Assembly: GCF_031845305.1 (NCBI RefSeq)
Contig: NZ_JAVREH010000005.1
Location: 62,001 to 126,000 of the forward strand
Reading direction: 5' to 3'
DNA: 64,000 nucleotides
DNA from: Jatrophihabitans_A lederbergiae
GTDB lineage: Bacteria > Actinomycetota > Actinomycetes > Mycobacteriales > Jatrophihabitantaceae
The notes under the pieces were generated by a model that had not been told where the DNA came from, made no database searches, and saw only the letters and a program-made list of their open reading frames with translations. The position numbers and the translations under genes are program-made. Each line of letters opens with the position of its first letter. Position 1 is the stretch's first letter. Shown one piece after another: positions 15,220 to 22,998 of the stretch.

Positions 15220-16430
15220 CCGCGCCGACCGGTCATCGCGACCTCGCACTGCTGACCGCCGGCGTGGCGGTCTCGACGGCTGGCGACGCCGCCGCACTGA
15301 CCGCACTACTGCTGCGGCTGCACCTGGACGGCTCGGGCTGGGTCTCCGCACTGCTCGCGGCGGAGCTCGTCCCGATCGTCGTGCTGTCCCCGGTCGTCGG
15401 GCGCCTCGTTGACCGGATTGAAACTCTGCGGCTTCTCCTGATCGCGCTGACCGGCCAAGCAATCGTCGCGGTTCCCCTCGCGCTCGTCAGGAGCCCCGCA
15501 GCGACGGTCATGCTCTTCGCGGCCCTAGGCGCACTCACCGCCCTCGTACGGCCGGCCACCGCCTCACTCGTACCGGCCATCACCGGCACCGCGCACACCG
15601 CCCGGGGATACTCCCTGATCGCCACCGGCGTCAGCCTGGGATGGATCGTCGGCCCAGCCGCGGGCGGACTGATCACCGCCGCACTGGGAACGCGAGCCGC
15701 CCTGCTGATCGACGCCGGCACCTTCGCCGTCCTCGCGCTCGCCTGCGCCGGGCTCAGGGCACGCCGGCATCCACGCGGAGGACTCGAAAGCCGTACCGAG
15801 GACAGTCCACGCTCCGGGTTCCGCCTGCTATGGACCGACCAGACCCTGCGCGTCGCACTCTCGGTCAGCGCCCTGGCCGTCGGGTGTGCCGTCATCGACA
15901 ACGTCGCGGCACCGTTCCGGTTCATCGACCAACTCGGCGCGACCGCCACCGGGTACGGGCTCTACCTCACGATGTGGGGTACCGGGGCGTTGCTCGGCGC
16001 CCAGGTGCTGCCGCTGGCTGGACAACACCGCGCCGAAACCTCGCTGGCGGCCGGTAACGCGCTGACCGGACTCGGCATTGCCGGCATCGGCCTGGCCCCC
16101 GGCCTGCCGCTGGCGCTCGCCGCGTCCGTCCTCGGCGGCATCGGCAACGGCATGTGCAACGTCGGGCAGAGCGCCCTCATCAGCCGTCGCGTCACCCCTC
16201 AGCAGACCGGACGTGCCTTCGCCGCGAGCGGAGCGCTGATCCAGCTCGCCATCGGAGCGGGGACCGCATGCGCGGCACCGCTCGTCCACCTGCTGCAACC
16301 CGACGGAGCTCTGACAGCCGCCGGCGCACTCGCCCTCGTCACCGCCCTGGCGGCGCTCATCCTCGCCCGGCGCAGGGCACGAGCGGTTGAGCCGAGCTCT
16401 ATCGACCAAGCAGCATCAGCCGTCCCATAG
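15216..16430 (+). CDS. MFS exporter, drug-efflux type
   Basis: A 404-residue major facilitator protein with about 12 membrane segments. VVGRLVDRIETLRLLL is the loop between segments 2 and 3, and LVRPATASLVPAI in segment 4-5 region resembles the enterobactin-exporter/TetV-like efflux branch (MFS_3). The ATG overlaps the ArsR stop by four bases, implying coupled translation. With a linked repressor and operator upstream, an inducible efflux pump is the likely role. The substrate is unknown. Confidence 0.88.
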   Translation: MTAPTGHRDLALLTAGVAVSTAGDAAALTALLLRLHLDGSGWVSALLAAELVPIVVLSPVVGRLVDRIETLRLLLIALTGQAIVAVPLALVRSPAATVMLFAALGALTALVRPATASLVPAITGTAHTARGYSLIATGVSLGWIVGPAAGGLITAALGTRAALLIDAGTFAVLALACAGLRARRHPRGGLESRTEDSPRSGFRLLWTDQTLRVALSVSALAVGCAVIDNVAAPFRFIDQLGATATGYGLYLTMWGTGALLGAQVLPLAGQHRAETSLAAGNALTGLGIAGIGLAPGLPLALAASVLGGIGNGMCNVGQSALISRRVTPQQTGRAFAASGALIQLAIGAGTACAAPLVHLLQPDGALTAAGALALVTALAALILARRRARAVEPSSIDQAASAVP

Positions 16431-16521
16431 AAATCCTCTGCGCAACGGCTGGCCTCAGTTGCCTCTCAGGGCGCCGGTGTCTAACCTGGATCACAAGCGC
16501 TGAACAGGAGTCGCAAAGATC

Positions 16522-16546
16522 GGACGGGATCCTAAAGGTCCCGTCC
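16522..16546 (+). promoter_or_regulatory. 8-bp hairpin in the leader of the DUF4383 gene
   Basis: GGACGGGA (16522-16529) and TCCCGTCC (16539-16546) form a stem with a nine-base loop, ending 21 bases before the GTG of the DUF4383 gene. It may terminate the upstream MFS transcript or modulate translation; no T-run follows. Confidence 0.45.
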
Positions 16547-16567
16547 CCTGGAATACGAGGCGCACAC

Positions 16568-17041
16568 GTGTCCACATCCTCTTCCGCATCCGCCAGCACG
16601 GCGCGTTCGGACCGCACTCCCCTCCAATTGGCCGCCATGGCTACCGGTGTGGTTTTCTTGCTGGTCGGCATCCTTGGGTTCGTCCCCGGCATCACCACCC
16701 ACTACAGCGACATGACCTTCGCCGGCCATCATTCGATGGCCAAGCTGCTCGGCATCTTCATGGTGTCGGTGCTGCACAACATCGTCCACCTGCTGTTCGG
16801 CATCGCCGGTATCGCGATGGCCCGCAAGTGGAGCACCGCACGCACCTTCCTCATCGGCGGCGGCGTGATCTACCTGGTGCTGTGGATCTACGGCCTGGTG
16901 ATCGACCAGATGAGCAGCGCGAACTTCATCCCGATCAACACCGCCGACAACTGGCTCCACTTCGTCCTCGGGGTGGGCATGATCGCAGTCGGCGTCGTCC
17001 TGGGCCGCTCGGTCCGCAACAGCGACGCCGCCCGCGCCTGA
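16568..17041 (+). CDS. DUF4383 membrane protein
   Basis: A 157-residue membrane protein with four predicted hydrophobic segments. A Ser/Thr-rich N-terminal tail leads to RTPLQLAAMATGVVFLLVGILGFVPGIT, a pattern typical of DUF4383, followed by SVLHNIVHLLFGIAGI and a final NWLHFVLGVGMI segment. The family is widespread in actinobacteria and has no known function; it is often linked to stress or envelope genes. The start is GTG. A strong hairpin follows the stop codon. Confidence 0.85.
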   Translation: MSTSSSASASTARSDRTPLQLAAMATGVVFLLVGILGFVPGITTHYSDMTFAGHHSMAKLLGIFMVSVLHNIVHLLFGIAGIAMARKWSTARTFLIGGGVIYLVLWIYGLVIDQMSSANFIPINTADNWLHFVLGVGMIAVGVVLGRSVRNSDAARA

Positions 17042-17057
17042 CGCACTACGTTTAGCC

Positions 17058-17092
17058 AAGGCCCGGGTCGCCACGCTGGCGGTCCGGGCCTT
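17058..17092 (+). terminator. hairpin terminator after the DUF4383 gene
   Basis: AAGGCCCGG (17058-17066) pairs with CCGGGCCTT (17084-17092), and the loop contains a further GCC/GGC pair. It begins 16 bases after the stop codon. There is no T-run, as is common in high-GC genomes. Confidence 0.65.
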
Positions 17093-17154
17093 GCTGCGTC
17101 ACTGGGGACTACACCTGACCATCCGGCGGAATGGCAGGTAGGGAGCCCACCTCG

Positions 17155-17391
17155 TCAGACAGCGGCCGTGGCCTCGATCGGAAATAGGCCCTGAATCGTT
17201 TCGACGCCATCACGCTTGGCCATGGACGCCCGCGCCGTGCCGTCGGCGACGAGCTGCTGGGCGCACGACCGAACGAGCGTGGAGCTTGCCCCGAAGGCGC
17301 GGGCGAGGTGAGAGATGCTCAGCGGGTTCGTGCCGGTTCGCGGCTGGTTGAGCAGGGTGAGGATCTCTTGGGACAAGGTGCGGGGGGGCAT
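17155..17391 (-). CDS. small winged-helix-like protein, hypothetical
   Basis: A 78-residue protein. The segment ISHLARAFGASSTLVRSCAQ followed by LVADGTARAS looks like a helix-turn-helix with a short wing, as in small DNA-binding or MarR-like fragments. AGAGAG lies about 12 bases before the ATG. It lies about 120 bases downstream of the TetR gene on the same strand and may be on its transcript. It could be a small regulator or a shortened relic of a larger one. No family is recognised with confidence. Confidence 0.5.
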   Translation of the reverse strand: MPPRTLSQEILTLLNQPRTGTNPLSISHLARAFGASSTLVRSCAQQLVADGTARASMAKRDGVETIQGLFPIEATAAV

Positions 17392-17508
17392 AGCGCGCCA
17401 ACTCTCTGAATGCGCGCGGGCAAGCCGACCGAGGGTCGACGATGAGGAACCCGCGCAAGCCCGACTCTACGCCGCAGTCGCGCTCGATCCGCGTCCGCGA
17501 AGGAATCG

Positions 17509-18213
17509 TTATCCAAGGCCGAGCTGCTTGGCGACACCGCGCATCTGGTAATCGAAATACGACTCGTAGTCGTGCACGGTGTTGTGCAGGTGCCCGAACA
17601 GCTCGAAGCTGATGCTGCCGACGAGCTGGGCCCATCCCATCAGGACGACCGCGAGCTGATGCTCGCTGACGGTGGGGGCAAGTGCCTCGCGGAGCGCCTT
17701 GAGGTCCGCACGGACGGGCCGCGGCATCGGTCGGTGGTTGGTTGTGGGCACCCGTCCCGCCTCGGCCGCGTCGATACAGAGTCGCAGCAGCAGCAGTGGA
17801 ATCCTGGCCGCGGGACTGACCGTGTCCGCCGGAGCCGCGTAGCCGGGCACCGGGGTTCCGAAGATCAGTGCGTACTCGTGGGGGTGCTCCATCGCCCAGC
17901 CGCGCATGGCCCGGACGATGGCCAGCCAGCGCCCGACGAGGTCGCCACGGCGCACCCGGGACTCCGCCCCCTCCGCCGCGTCGGCGATCGCCTGATAGGC
18001 GTCGACGATGAGCGCGGTGAGCAGCTCGTCCCGGCTGGGAAAGTACCGGTACACCGCCGATGAAACCATGCCGAGCTCACGTGCCACCGCGCGCAGTGAC
18101 AGCGCGGCCGACCCCTGCTCAGCGAGCTGGCGGCGTGCGACGTCCTTGATCTCACGGGTGAGCTCGTCCCGGGCTCTGGCCCGTGCGGTGCGGGGGGCGC
18201 TGGTCTGCGTCAT
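17509..18213 (-). CDS. TetR-family transcriptional regulator
   Basis: A 234-residue TetR regulator. The DNA-binding domain covers about residues 16-62 with LSLRAVARELGMVSSAVYRYFPSRDEL as helix-turn-helix. The C-terminal ligand/dimerisation domain contains WLAIVRAMRGWAMEHPHEYALIFGTPVPGY, the pattern of the TetR_C_13/WHG type. It is divergent from the deazaflavin-dependent enzyme gene. The 135 bases between them carry two near-identical palindromes that are probably its operators, so it likely represses both itself and the enzyme. Confidence 0.93.
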   Translation of the reverse strand: MTQTSAPRTARARARDELTREIKDVARRQLAEQGSAALSLRAVARELGMVSSAVYRYFPSRDELLTALIVDAYQAIADAAEGAESRVRRGDLVGRWLAIVRAMRGWAMEHPHEYALIFGTPVPGYAAPADTVSPAARIPLLLLRLCIDAAEAGRVPTTNHRPMPRPVRADLKALREALAPTVSEHQLAVVLMGWAQLVGSISFELFGHLHNTVHDYESYFDYQMRGVAKQLGLG

Positions 18214-18254
18214 ACTCCCACTATGCCGCTACTTCATGAGCAGTGCCACCAGAC

Positions 18255-18322
18255 GAGAGCACTGCTCTTGACAGCCGTGCCGAACGGGTGCACGCTTGCA
18301 CCAAGACGAGAGCAGTGCTCTC
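18255..18322 (+). promoter_or_regulatory. twin palindromic operators between TetR and F420-type enzyme genes
   Basis: GAGAGCACTGCTCTT (18255-18269) and GAGAGCAGTGCTCTC (18308-18322) are two copies of one 15-bp palindrome whose starts are 53 bases apart, about five helical turns. A TTGACA -35-like element (18268-18273) touches the first copy and the second lies just upstream of the ribosome site. The arrangement fits dimeric TetR repression of divergent promoters. Confidence 0.8.
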
Positions 18323-18348
18323 GCAAAGGAGCTCTCGTGGAGGACGTC

Positions 18349-18816
18349 ATGACCAGACCTACCGAACAGCGCTACCTGGAGCCTGGCTGGTTCACCCAGC
18401 AGGTCTTCAATCGAGGGATCAGCCGGTTGACCCGGCTCGGTGTCAGCGTGTGGGGTTCCCGAGTTCTGCGGGTGCGCGGGCGCAAGAGCGGCGAGTGGAA
18501 GACCACACCGGTCAACGTGCTGACCATCGACGACCAGCGTTACCTGGTGGCCCCGCGGGGCGTGACTCAGTGGGTCCGCAACCTTCGCGTCGCCGGCGGT
18601 GGCGAGCTAACAGTCGGCCGCCGGGTACAGGCTTTCACCGCCGACGAGCTGCCCGACGACGCGAAGGCGCCGATCCTGCGGAATTACCTACGCCGGTGGA
18701 AGTTCGAGGTCGGCGTGTTCTTCGACGGTCTGGACGCCAACGCCTCGGACGAACAGCTCGCCGCCGCGGCCCCGGGCTTTCCGGTGTTCCATATCAGGGA
18801 TGCAGCACGATCTTGA
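18349..18816 (+). CDS. deazaflavin (F420)-dependent nitroreductase-family protein
   Basis: A 155-residue protein of the DUF385/Ddn-like split beta-barrel family, which uses reduced cofactor F420 in actinobacteria to reduce quinones, nitro compounds or other electrophiles. Recognisable segments are RVRGRKSGEWKTTPVNVL, YLVAPRGVTQWVRNLRVAG and the late FPVFHI. GGAGG lies six bases before the chosen ATG; longer in-frame starts would run through the operator. The upstream palindromes and the divergent TetR gene suggest induction by a xenobiotic. Its last 23 bases overlap the end of the convergent dehydrogenase gene. Confidence 0.88.
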   Translation: MTRPTEQRYLEPGWFTQQVFNRGISRLTRLGVSVWGSRVLRVRGRKSGEWKTTPVNVLTIDDQRYLVAPRGVTQWVRNLRVAGGGELTVGRRVQAFTADELPDDAKAPILRNYLRRWKFEVGVFFDGLDANASDEQLAAAAPGFPVFHIRDAARS

Positions 18817-19975
18817 TAGCCCCGTCCTGCTTCTTCTGAAAGATCTTGTACGCCTCGGCGGCGTCGGCCAGCGGCAGCCGGTGGGTGGCGAAGTCGTCGA
18901 CACCCAGCGGGTCCTCGTCCACCAGCAGCGGCATGATGTCGGGAACCCACTTCTTGACGTTGGCCTGCCCCATCCGCAGCTGAATCTGCTTGTCGAACAT
19001 GGTGGCCATCGGCATCGGGTCCGCTCCGCCGGCGTACACGCCGATCACCGAGACGGTGCCACCACGCCGGACTATCTCGATCGCCGAGTTCAGCGCGGCG
19101 AGCTGGTCCACACCGGCGACCTTCGCCATCGGCGCGGCGATCGCGTCCGGGAGCATCGAGGTGGCCCTCAGCATTCCCTTGGCGACCGGCGACCCGTGGG
19201 CCTCCATGCCCACCGCGTCGATGACCGAGTCGGTGCCACGGCCCTTGGTCTCGCCGCGGATGGCATCGGCCAGGTCCTTGCCGAGCTCGTTGGCGTCGAA
19301 CACCTCGATACCGCGGGCGCGGGCCCGCTCGATGCGCTCCGGAACGAGGTCGACGGCGAGAACCCGCTTGCCCTGGTGCTGGGCGATCCGGGCTGCCATG
19401 TCACCGATCGGACCCAGTCCCAGCACGGTCACCGAGCCACCGTCCGGGACATCGGCGTACTGAACCGACTGCCAGGCGGTGGGCAGGACGTCGGAGAGGT
19501 AGACGAACCGCTCGTCGGACGGGCCGTCCGGAACCTTGATGTGCGTGAACTGCGCCTGTGGCACCCGCAGGTACTCAGCCTGCCCGCCGGGAACCTGGCC
19601 GTACAGCTTCGAGAAGCCGAACAGGGCCGCTCCCATCCCCTGGTCCCGAACCTGCGTCGTCTCGCACTGGGTGTACAGCGCCTGGTCGCACATGAAGCAG
19701 TGGCCGCACGAGATCTGGAACGGGATGACCACACGGTCGCCCACCGACAGGTTGCCGAGCCCGGAGCCGACCTCTTCCACGATGCCCATCGGCTCATGGC
19801 CGAGCACGTCGCCCGGTGTCATGAACGCCGTCAGTGTCTCGTACAGGTGCAGGTCCGAACCGCAGATGTTGCTGCTGGTGATCCGGATGATCGCGTCGGT
19901 CGGCTCTTCTATCTTCGGGTCGGGCACGTCCTCGACGCGCACGTCCCGCTTGCCCTGCCAAGTCACTGCTTTCAC
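18794..19975 (-). CDS. zinc-dependent alcohol dehydrogenase, formaldehyde-dehydrogenase-like
   Basis: A 393-residue medium-chain dehydrogenase. Catalytic zinc ligands Cys38 (NICGSDLH) and His60-Glu61 (GHEPMG) are present. The structural zinc is held by Cys90, Cys93, Cys96 and Cys104. The Rossmann motif is GLGPIGDMAARIA. The long insertion and the late MGQANVKKW segment resemble the glutathione-independent formaldehyde dehydrogenase/FdhA-like branch, including actinobacterial members that act on other aldehydes or alcohols. I chose the GTG at 19975 because GGAGGT lies seven bases upstream; an ATG six codons earlier falls before that site. It is convergent with the F420-type gene with a 23-base overlap. 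Confidence 0.9.
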   Translation of the reverse strand: MKAVTWQGKRDVRVEDVPDPKIEEPTDAIIRITSSNICGSDLHLYETLTAFMTPGDVLGHEPMGIVEEVGSGLGNLSVGDRVVIPFQISCGHCFMCDQALYTQCETTQVRDQGMGAALFGFSKLYGQVPGGQAEYLRVPQAQFTHIKVPDGPSDERFVYLSDVLPTAWQSVQYADVPDGGSVTVLGLGPIGDMAARIAQHQGKRVLAVDLVPERIERARARGIEVFDANELGKDLADAIRGETKGRGTDSVIDAVGMEAHGSPVAKGMLRATSMLPDAIAAPMAKVAGVDQLAALNSAIEIVRRGGTVSVIGVYAGGADPMPMATMFDKQIQLRMGQANVKKWVPDIMPLLVDEDPLGVDDFATHRLPLADAAEAYKIFQKKQDGAIKIVLHP

Positions 19976-20147
19976 GAAAGGACCTCCACACATGCTTGTC
20001 GGATCTCGCGCTGGATGTTCAACGACCCATTGCAGACGCTACTCAAGGCGATGGGCACCGCTCGGCGGCACGGCCGGTGCGCACGTCGGGAGCCTCGCTA
20101 CGGTGTCGAGCGCCGACTACCTCTGAGCGGTTCCCGGCCGAGCCGTC

Positions 20148-21050
20148 TCAGGCGTCCGGATCGGAGTACGACCCGATCGACAGCTCGTCGACCAGAGTGG
20201 GACCCTTGGGTTCCCAGTCCAACTCGGTGCGGGCCCGCGCGCCGGTGGCCTGCTGGTCCAGGAAGAAGGCGTCGGCCAGTGGGCCCAGTCGCTCGCGCGT
20301 CGCGGCCTCGTCCTCCGGAGCCACCCGGCCTTCCAGGCCGATCCCGTGACTGGCGGCCTGCGCCAGATCGCGCACCAGTGGGTTTGCGCCACTCACGCCG
20401 ATGTAGTACGAACCGGCCTTGCCACGGGTGAGCGCGGCGACGTAGAGCCGCGCGAGGTCATCGACGTGAATCGTGGTCCAGTGCTGGTCCCCCGTACCGG
20501 GGAACGTCAGTGCCGGGTACTCCTCGGCTGTCCGCGACGCGTTCACCAGCAGGTCGGGAAGCCCCTTGCCATGGCCGTAGACGATTCCGGGACCGATGAC
20601 AATGCCACGGACGCCGTCGCCGGCGGATGCTCGCACCCGGGCGTCGAGCGGCAGCCGCCATGCGGTGACGGGTGGCGGCGCCAGCGGGGCGTCCTCGTCG
20701 ATCTCACCATCGGTGTTCCCGTAGATCCAGACGCCGCTGGTGTGCAGGTACGGCTTGTTCGTGCCGCGCAGCGCCCCGAGCACCGCGTCGATCACCTTCT
20801 CGTCGAGAGCCGCGCTGGTCTGGTCACCGGGCGAGGCCGTGTGGATCACGCCGTCAGCCTCGGTCGCTTCCCTCGTCAGCAGCTCGGTGTCATGCAGGCT
20901 GCCGAGCACCGGGATGGCCCCGGCCCCGCGAAGCGCCGCCGCGGCCGCCTCGCTGCGCGCCAGGGCACGGACGGTATGCCCGTGCCGAAGGGCAACGGGA
21001 ACGATCGCGGATCCGACGAAACCGGTGCCACCGGTCAGGAAAATGTCCAT
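20148..21050 (-). CDS. NAD-dependent epimerase/dehydratase-family protein (atypical SDR)
   Basis: A 300-residue extended/atypical short-chain dehydrogenase. The N-terminus is MDIFLTGGTGFVGSAIVP, with the TGGTGFVG nucleotide motif. VIHTAS follows strand 4, and a YGNT-like segment replaces the classic YxxxK. IHVDDLARLYVAAL is the conserved C-terminal block. Such proteins often act as reductases or isomerases of unknown substrates. It is divergent from the acetate transporter gene. No partner genes suggest a pathway. Confidence 0.85.
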   Translation of the reverse strand: MDIFLTGGTGFVGSAIVPVALRHGHTVRALARSEAAAAALRGAGAIPVLGSLHDTELLTREATEADGVIHTASPGDQTSAALDEKVIDAVLGALRGTNKPYLHTSGVWIYGNTDGEIDEDAPLAPPPVTAWRLPLDARVRASAGDGVRGIVIGPGIVYGHGKGLPDLLVNASRTAEEYPALTFPGTGDQHWTTIHVDDLARLYVAALTRGKAGSYYIGVSGANPLVRDLAQAASHGIGLEGRVAPEDEAATRERLGPLADAFFLDQQATGARARTELDWEPKGPTLVDELSIGSYSDPDA

Positions 21051-21178
21051 GCTTTGTACGACACCACCTTGCCGGAGTTCATTCCGGTCAGCCGGGGCGA
21101 GCGGCAAGGAGTGTCATCCGGGCCCTGCACATGCCACAATTCTGCTCACAACACAGCCCGACGGATAAGGTGGCGCGG

Positions 21179-21844
21179 ATGTCCGAACGTCGAACGACCG
21201 GTTCCACCGCCGGCGCGCCGCGCGCCGGCGCCCCCGACAACACTCAAGCGGCGCTGGCGGGCGCCGACATCGCCGACCCCGGGCCGCTCGGCCTGGCCGG
21301 GTTCGCGATGACCACCTTCGTGCTCAGCGTCTTCAACGCGGGCATCCTGCCGCACACCCTGGAGCCGAGCGTTCTGGGGCTCGCGCTCTTCTACGGCGGC
21401 GGTGCCCAGTTCTTCGCCGGAATGTGGGAGTTCCGCAAGGGCAACACCTTCGGCGCGCTGGCGTTCAGTTCGTTCGGCGCCTTCTGGCTCTCGTTCTGGT
21501 TCTACGTCGCGCGGGTGGCGCCCTCGCTGCCACCGGCGGACGCGCACAAGGCGACCGGCCTGTTCCTGCTGGGCTGGACGATCTTCACCGCCTACATGAC
21601 CATCGCCAGCCTTCGCACCAGCGGCGCGATCGCTGCCGTGTTCGTCGCGCTGACCCTGACGTTCCTGTTCCTGACGATCGGGGCGTTCGCGGACGCCCAC
21701 GGCATCACCAAGGTCGGCGGCTACCTGGGCCTGCTCACGGCGCTGCTCGCCTGGTACGCCTCGTTCGCCGGCGTCATGAACTCCACTTTCAAGCGGGCCG
21801 TGCTGCCGACGTTCCCGCTCGCTCCGACGGTCGGCCAGGCCTGA
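21179..21844 (+). CDS. acetate uptake transporter (GPR1/FUN34/YaaH family)
   Basis: A 221-residue membrane protein with six hydrophobic segments. The family signature near the start, DPGPLGLAGFAMTTFVLS followed by NAGI, corresponds to NPAPLGLxGFGMTT of SatP/YaaH. GGGAQFFAGMWEFRKGNTFGA is the second conserved block. It should carry acetate, and possibly succinate, across the inner membrane as a hexameric channel or symporter. I chose the ATG at 21179 because AAGGTGG precedes it and the longer frame is not conserved. Confidence 0.9.
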   Translation: MSERRTTGSTAGAPRAGAPDNTQAALAGADIADPGPLGLAGFAMTTFVLSVFNAGILPHTLEPSVLGLALFYGGGAQFFAGMWEFRKGNTFGALAFSSFGAFWLSFWFYVARVAPSLPPADAHKATGLFLLGWTIFTAYMTIASLRTSGAIAAVFVALTLTFLFLTIGAFADAHGITKVGGYLGLLTALLAWYASFAGVMNSTFKRAVLPTFPLAPTVGQA

Positions 21845-21898
21845 GGTCGGCCTCCCGCGGCAGGTGGGAGCGGACCTGCCCGAGGCAGGACACAGTGG

Positions 21899-22780
21899 TC
21901 AGAGGCTGGGAAAGAGCCGGTCCGGCTGCTCGCCGCGCTCGAACACCTGTGCGGCCGGTCCCACGATAAGCAAGTCCGGCTCCCCCACCACGGCGACGTC
22001 CTTGTCGTTGTAGTCCAGGGAGTGCAGCACGTAGCGCAACGCCGCGATCCGCGCTCGCTTCTTGTCGTTGCTCTTGATCACCGTCCACGGCGCGTCGGCC
22101 GTGTCGGTGTAGAAGAACATCGCCTCCTTCGCCTCGGTGTAGGCGTTCCACTTGTCCAGTGACGCCAGGTCCATCGGGCTCAGCTTCCAGCGCCGGACCG
22201 GATCGATCTGCCGGGCGGCGAACCGGGTCCGCTGCTCGGCCTGGGACACCGAGAACCACAGCTTGATCAGGTGGATGCCGCTGTTCACGAACATCCGCTC
22301 GAGTTCGGGGGTCTGGCGCATGAACTGCATGTACTCGGCCGGCGTGCAGAAGCCCATCACCCGCTCGACCCCGGCCCGGTTGTACCAGGACCGGTCGAAG
22401 AGGACGATCTCGCCGGCCGCCGGCAGGTGCGCGATATAGCGCTGGAAGTACCACTGGGTGCTCTCGCGCGGGGACGGCTTCTCCAGCGCGACGACCCTGG
22501 CACCTCGGGGATTGAGGTTCTCGGTGAACCGCTTGATCGTGCCGCCCTTGCCTGCGGCGTCGCGACCCTCGAACAGCAGGACGACCTTCTGCCCGGTGTC
22601 CTTGACCCAGCTCTGGAGCTTGAGGAGTTCGATCTGGAGCGTGCGCTTGGTCCGCTCGTACTCCTTGCGGGTCATCCGCTCGGTATAGGGGTAGTCCTGG
22701 CGCCAGGTCGGCACCTCGTTGTCTTCGCCGTCGAGGAACGGCAGTGCCGTCAGTGCGCCGTGGTTGTCCATGCTGGTCAT
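21899..22780 (-). CDS. ppk2: polyphosphate kinase 2
   Basis: A 293-residue PPK2-family kinase that transfers phosphate between polyphosphate and nucleotides (mostly polyP to GDP or ADP). The Walker A motif EGRDAAGKGG is at 71-80, and the Walker B/lid region with LFDRSWYNRAGVERVMGF starts at 127. The length fits class I single-domain PPK2 enzymes. I chose ATG 22780, which has AGGAG four bases upstream; an ATG three codons later is an alternative. It is divergent from the MocR-like regulator gene. It probably helps energy or stress phosphate balance. Confidence 0.92.
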   Translation of the reverse strand: MTSMDNHGALTALPFLDGEDNEVPTWRQDYPYTERMTRKEYERTKRTLQIELLKLQSWVKDTGQKVVLLFEGRDAAGKGGTIKRFTENLNPRGARVVALEKPSPRESTQWYFQRYIAHLPAAGEIVLFDRSWYNRAGVERVMGFCTPAEYMQFMRQTPELERMFVNSGIHLIKLWFSVSQAEQRTRFAARQIDPVRRWKLSPMDLASLDKWNAYTEAKEAMFFYTDTADAPWTVIKSNDKKRARIAALRYVLHSLDYNDKDVAVVGEPDLLIVGPAAQVFERGEQPDRLFPSL

Positions 22781-22998
22781 GCGACTCCTGCGAGCTGTCG
22801 GGAATCCCTTCTGGCCAGTGTGGCAGTCCCAACCGTCGCGGGTGACCCCACCCTGCCACGGCTCGACCCGAACACGATTGACCCCATTTGACCGATCAGT
22901 ACAATCACGGTGCAGCCACCTCCCCCGTGGCCGCAGCTCACGCCGCACCGCCGCGGTATCGCCGCGGCGAACCAAGCTAATCGATAGGCGCGCCGACA

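Noticed and set aside
18800..20431. A 543-codon frame antisense to the alcohol dehydrogenase
   Set aside because: The dehydrogenase has all zinc and NAD motifs; the antisense frame is low-complexity shadow.
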